Assembly: GCA_030323885.1 (NCBI GenBank)
Contig: CM059192.1
Location: 65,589,593-65,653,592, forward strand
Source: Branchipolynoe longqiensis
Taxonomy: Eukaryota; Annelida; Polychaeta; Phyllodocida; Polynoidae
DNA length: 64,000 bases
Direction: 5' to 3'
In this document: piece by piece, positions 62,421-64,000 of the stretch
Layout of the letters: each line of letters opens with the position of its first letter
Position numbering within the stretch: position 1 is the first letter of the stretch
Position numbers and translations under genes: made by a program
Notes under the pieces: model-generated
What the model saw: the letters and a program-made list of their open reading frames with translations, nothing else
Told to the model about the DNA's origin: nothing
Databases searched by the model: none

Positions 62421-63320
62421 GCCCCACCCACCCTCCATCCACCCTCCCTCACTCTCCATCCCTTCCTCCTCTCCACCCTCCCTCTCCTCCACCCTCTCCT
62501 CCACCCTCCCTCACTCTCCATCCCTTCCTCCCTCCCTCCCACCCACACTCTCCTCCACCCTCCCCTTCACCCTCTCTCACTCTCCATCCCTTCTTCCCCT
62601 CCACCCTCCCCCTCCACCCTCCCCTCCACCCTCCCACTCCCCTCCACCCTCCCTCCCTCCCACCCCACCCTCCCCTCCCCTCCACCCTCCCTCCCCATCC
62701 CTCCCCATTCCTCCCCATCCCTCCCTTCCTCCATCCCTCCCCCCCCCCCCCTCTCCCTCACTTTCCACCCCTCCCTTCCTTCGCCTTCCCCATCCATTCT
62801 CCAGCCGCGCCCCGCTGCGCCCGACCCCGCCTCGCGCCCCGGCGCCGTTTGATTTGTTTGCCCTCCGTTAGGCGGCGCGTCGGGGCTCCATTCACGTAGT
62901 GGACACAGTCACGTGGTGCGCGCGCCTCCTACCGGTCCATCCCAGGGACTACCTTCCCTCCCACTCCTCCTTCCCCCTCCCCTACCCCTCTCCCACTCCT
63001 CCCCCACCCCCTCCATCCCTTCTCCCCCGCCCCTCTCCCTCCCTTCTCCCCCGCACCTCTCCCTCTGCTCCCTCCCATCCCCTCCCCTCCTCCCCCCCTC
63101 CTCCCCCCCCCTCCCCCCCTCCTCCCCTCCTCCCCCCCTTCCTCCCCCCCCTCCCCTCCCCCTCCTCCCCCATCTTTCCATCTCCCTCACCCCTCTCCCC
63201 TCCCTCTTCCCCTCCCCTCCCTCTCCCCCTCTTCCTTTATCTCCCCCTCCCTTTTCCTCTCCCCCCCCCCCTCCCCCTTCCCCCCCTCCGCCCTCCCCCC
63301 CCCCCCCCCAACCCCCGCCG
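62420..63320. repeat. Polypyrimidine tract (CCCTCC/CCTCCCC)n
   Basis: Nearly 900 bp of C and T on the plus strand, interrupted by a GC-rich patch at 62800-62945. It is suited to triplex (H-DNA) and, on the complement, G-quadruplex structure. Pro/Ser-rich or Gly-rich open frames are artefacts. Confidence 0.85.
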
Positions 63321-63717
63321 GGCTCATTATAGACCTGTCTGCTAACCGCTGGTCAGTTAATCAGAGCTGGCGACTGCCCACTCACTGCCCCCCGCCCCGC
63401 CCCGTCTGCCCCCTCTTGCCTCCGGCCGCCCTTGACGTAGTAGCCCTGGTCTCAGCCCCCCACCCCCCTCCAACCCCCCCCCCCCCCCCCCCAAACCCCT
63501 GCCCGGCACAAGCCTAGATATCCTATACTAACCGATATCTGCCACTCTGGGCAACTTTCCCGCCGAATTCACTTACATACATTGAACACACTCGCCTCTA
63601 CATATATATACATATATATTTATTTATTATATACACATCGTTCGAAATAGGACTAGTAGAATATGGCTTGAGCTAAGTGAACATTTTGGGACTTATAAGT
63701 TATATGTATATACAATA
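63321..63717. other. GC-rich to AT-rich transition, no gene seen
   Basis: Unique patch TAACCGCTGGTCAGTTAATC, more C runs to 63492, then AT-rich DNA leading into DIRS copy 3. Confidence 0.4.
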
Positions 63718-64000
63718 TTTTACCTCGGTATTAAGCCTCAGGCTAGTCTATAGCCTAGGGAGAAGGAAGCACATCCGGGTCCAGCAATTAGCATAAAGGA
63801 CTCACAAGCGGTGGACGTGCGTGAGTAGATTCAGCGTTCTTGTTCTACAAATAACTCCAAAACTTGCAGTAAGTTTATGGAAATAATTCACACAATGCTT
63901 TATAGAGGAGCTTTTGTGCGAATTTGGTTAATTTGGCGAACATATTATTAACAGAATTATTGGTGTTAAACCATTGAATTTTCCGGTACGCTAGATTTGA
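63718..64000 (+). mobile_element. DIRS-type retrotransposon, copy 3 (5' end, cut by window)
   Basis: Begins TTTTACCTCGGTATTAAGCC, a diverged 46-bp ITR. It continues GAAGGAAGCACATCCGGGTC and CAGCAATTAGCATA in register with the 5' ends of copies 1 and 2, down to the shared CAGTAAGT. As elsewhere it follows a TA-rich stretch. The rest lies beyond the window. Confidence 0.8.

Noticed and set aside
62181..63345. Pro/Ser-rich (plus) and Gly/Glu-rich (minus) frames above 200 codons
   Set aside because: Simple consequence of the polypyrimidine tract, open in all frames.

Overview
This 64 kb window is eukaryotic and almost entirely repeats. It has long AT-rich stretches, microsatellites everywhere, tRNA-derived SINEs, small inverted-repeat transposons (MITE-like), a Ty3/gypsy element and three DIRS-type tyrosine-recombinase retrotransposons. 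Two SINE families, one of them ending in a CGTTAAATAAAA-type tail, and the DIRS/Mag-like content point to an invertebrate. A mollusc, probably a gastropod, is the best guess; this is inference from family knowledge, not proof.

Layout. 1-5.3 kb: a tRNA-Met gene, SINEs, a core-tandem-repeat element, a 12-bp minisatellite and nested MITEs. 5.3-10.4 kb: dispersed repeats, a second core-tandem-repeat element, and a possible coding exon on the minus strand at 8369-8469. 10.4-15.1 kb: a Ty3/gypsy (Mag-like) element lacking its 5' LTR and most of gag, embedded in (CCCACA)n. 15-21 kb: MITEs, SINEs and a large (ACACATGC)-type minisatellite. 21.8-22.4 kb: a CpG-rich block holding a likely first coding exon on the minus strand (signal peptide followed by a GTAAGG donor) with a CRE palindrome upstream. 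22.4-31.2 kb: TA/TG repeats, TIR elements, SINEs, a LINE 3' end and CTCF-like motifs. 31.2-36.6 kb: DIRS copy 1 (minus, decayed). 36.6-46.9 kb: a third core-tandem-repeat element, MITEs, SINEs and GT- and C-rich tracts. 46.9-52.4 kb: DIRS copy 2 (plus, reading frames intact). 52.4-61.6 kb: MITE pairs, SINEs, one fairly repeat-free AT-rich kilobase and a 40-bp minisatellite. 61.6-63.3 kb: GC-rich then polypyrimidine DNA. 63.7 kb to the end: the 5' end of DIRS copy 3.

How the parts work together. The only evident protein machinery belongs to retroelements: gag-like protein, RT/RNase H and tyrosine recombinase in DIRS, and protease/RT/RNase H/integrase in gypsy. SINEs and MITEs would depend on enzymes encoded elsewhere. 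No complete host protein gene is visible. The two candidate host exons (21833-21947 and 8369-8469) are on the same strand with compatible splice phases and may be the start of one secreted-protein gene.

Most notable are a palindromic module behind the 3' inverted repeat of both DIRS copies, whose arms are identical within a copy but differ between copies, and three loci where one ~205-bp tandem core is framed by a different inverted repeat each time.
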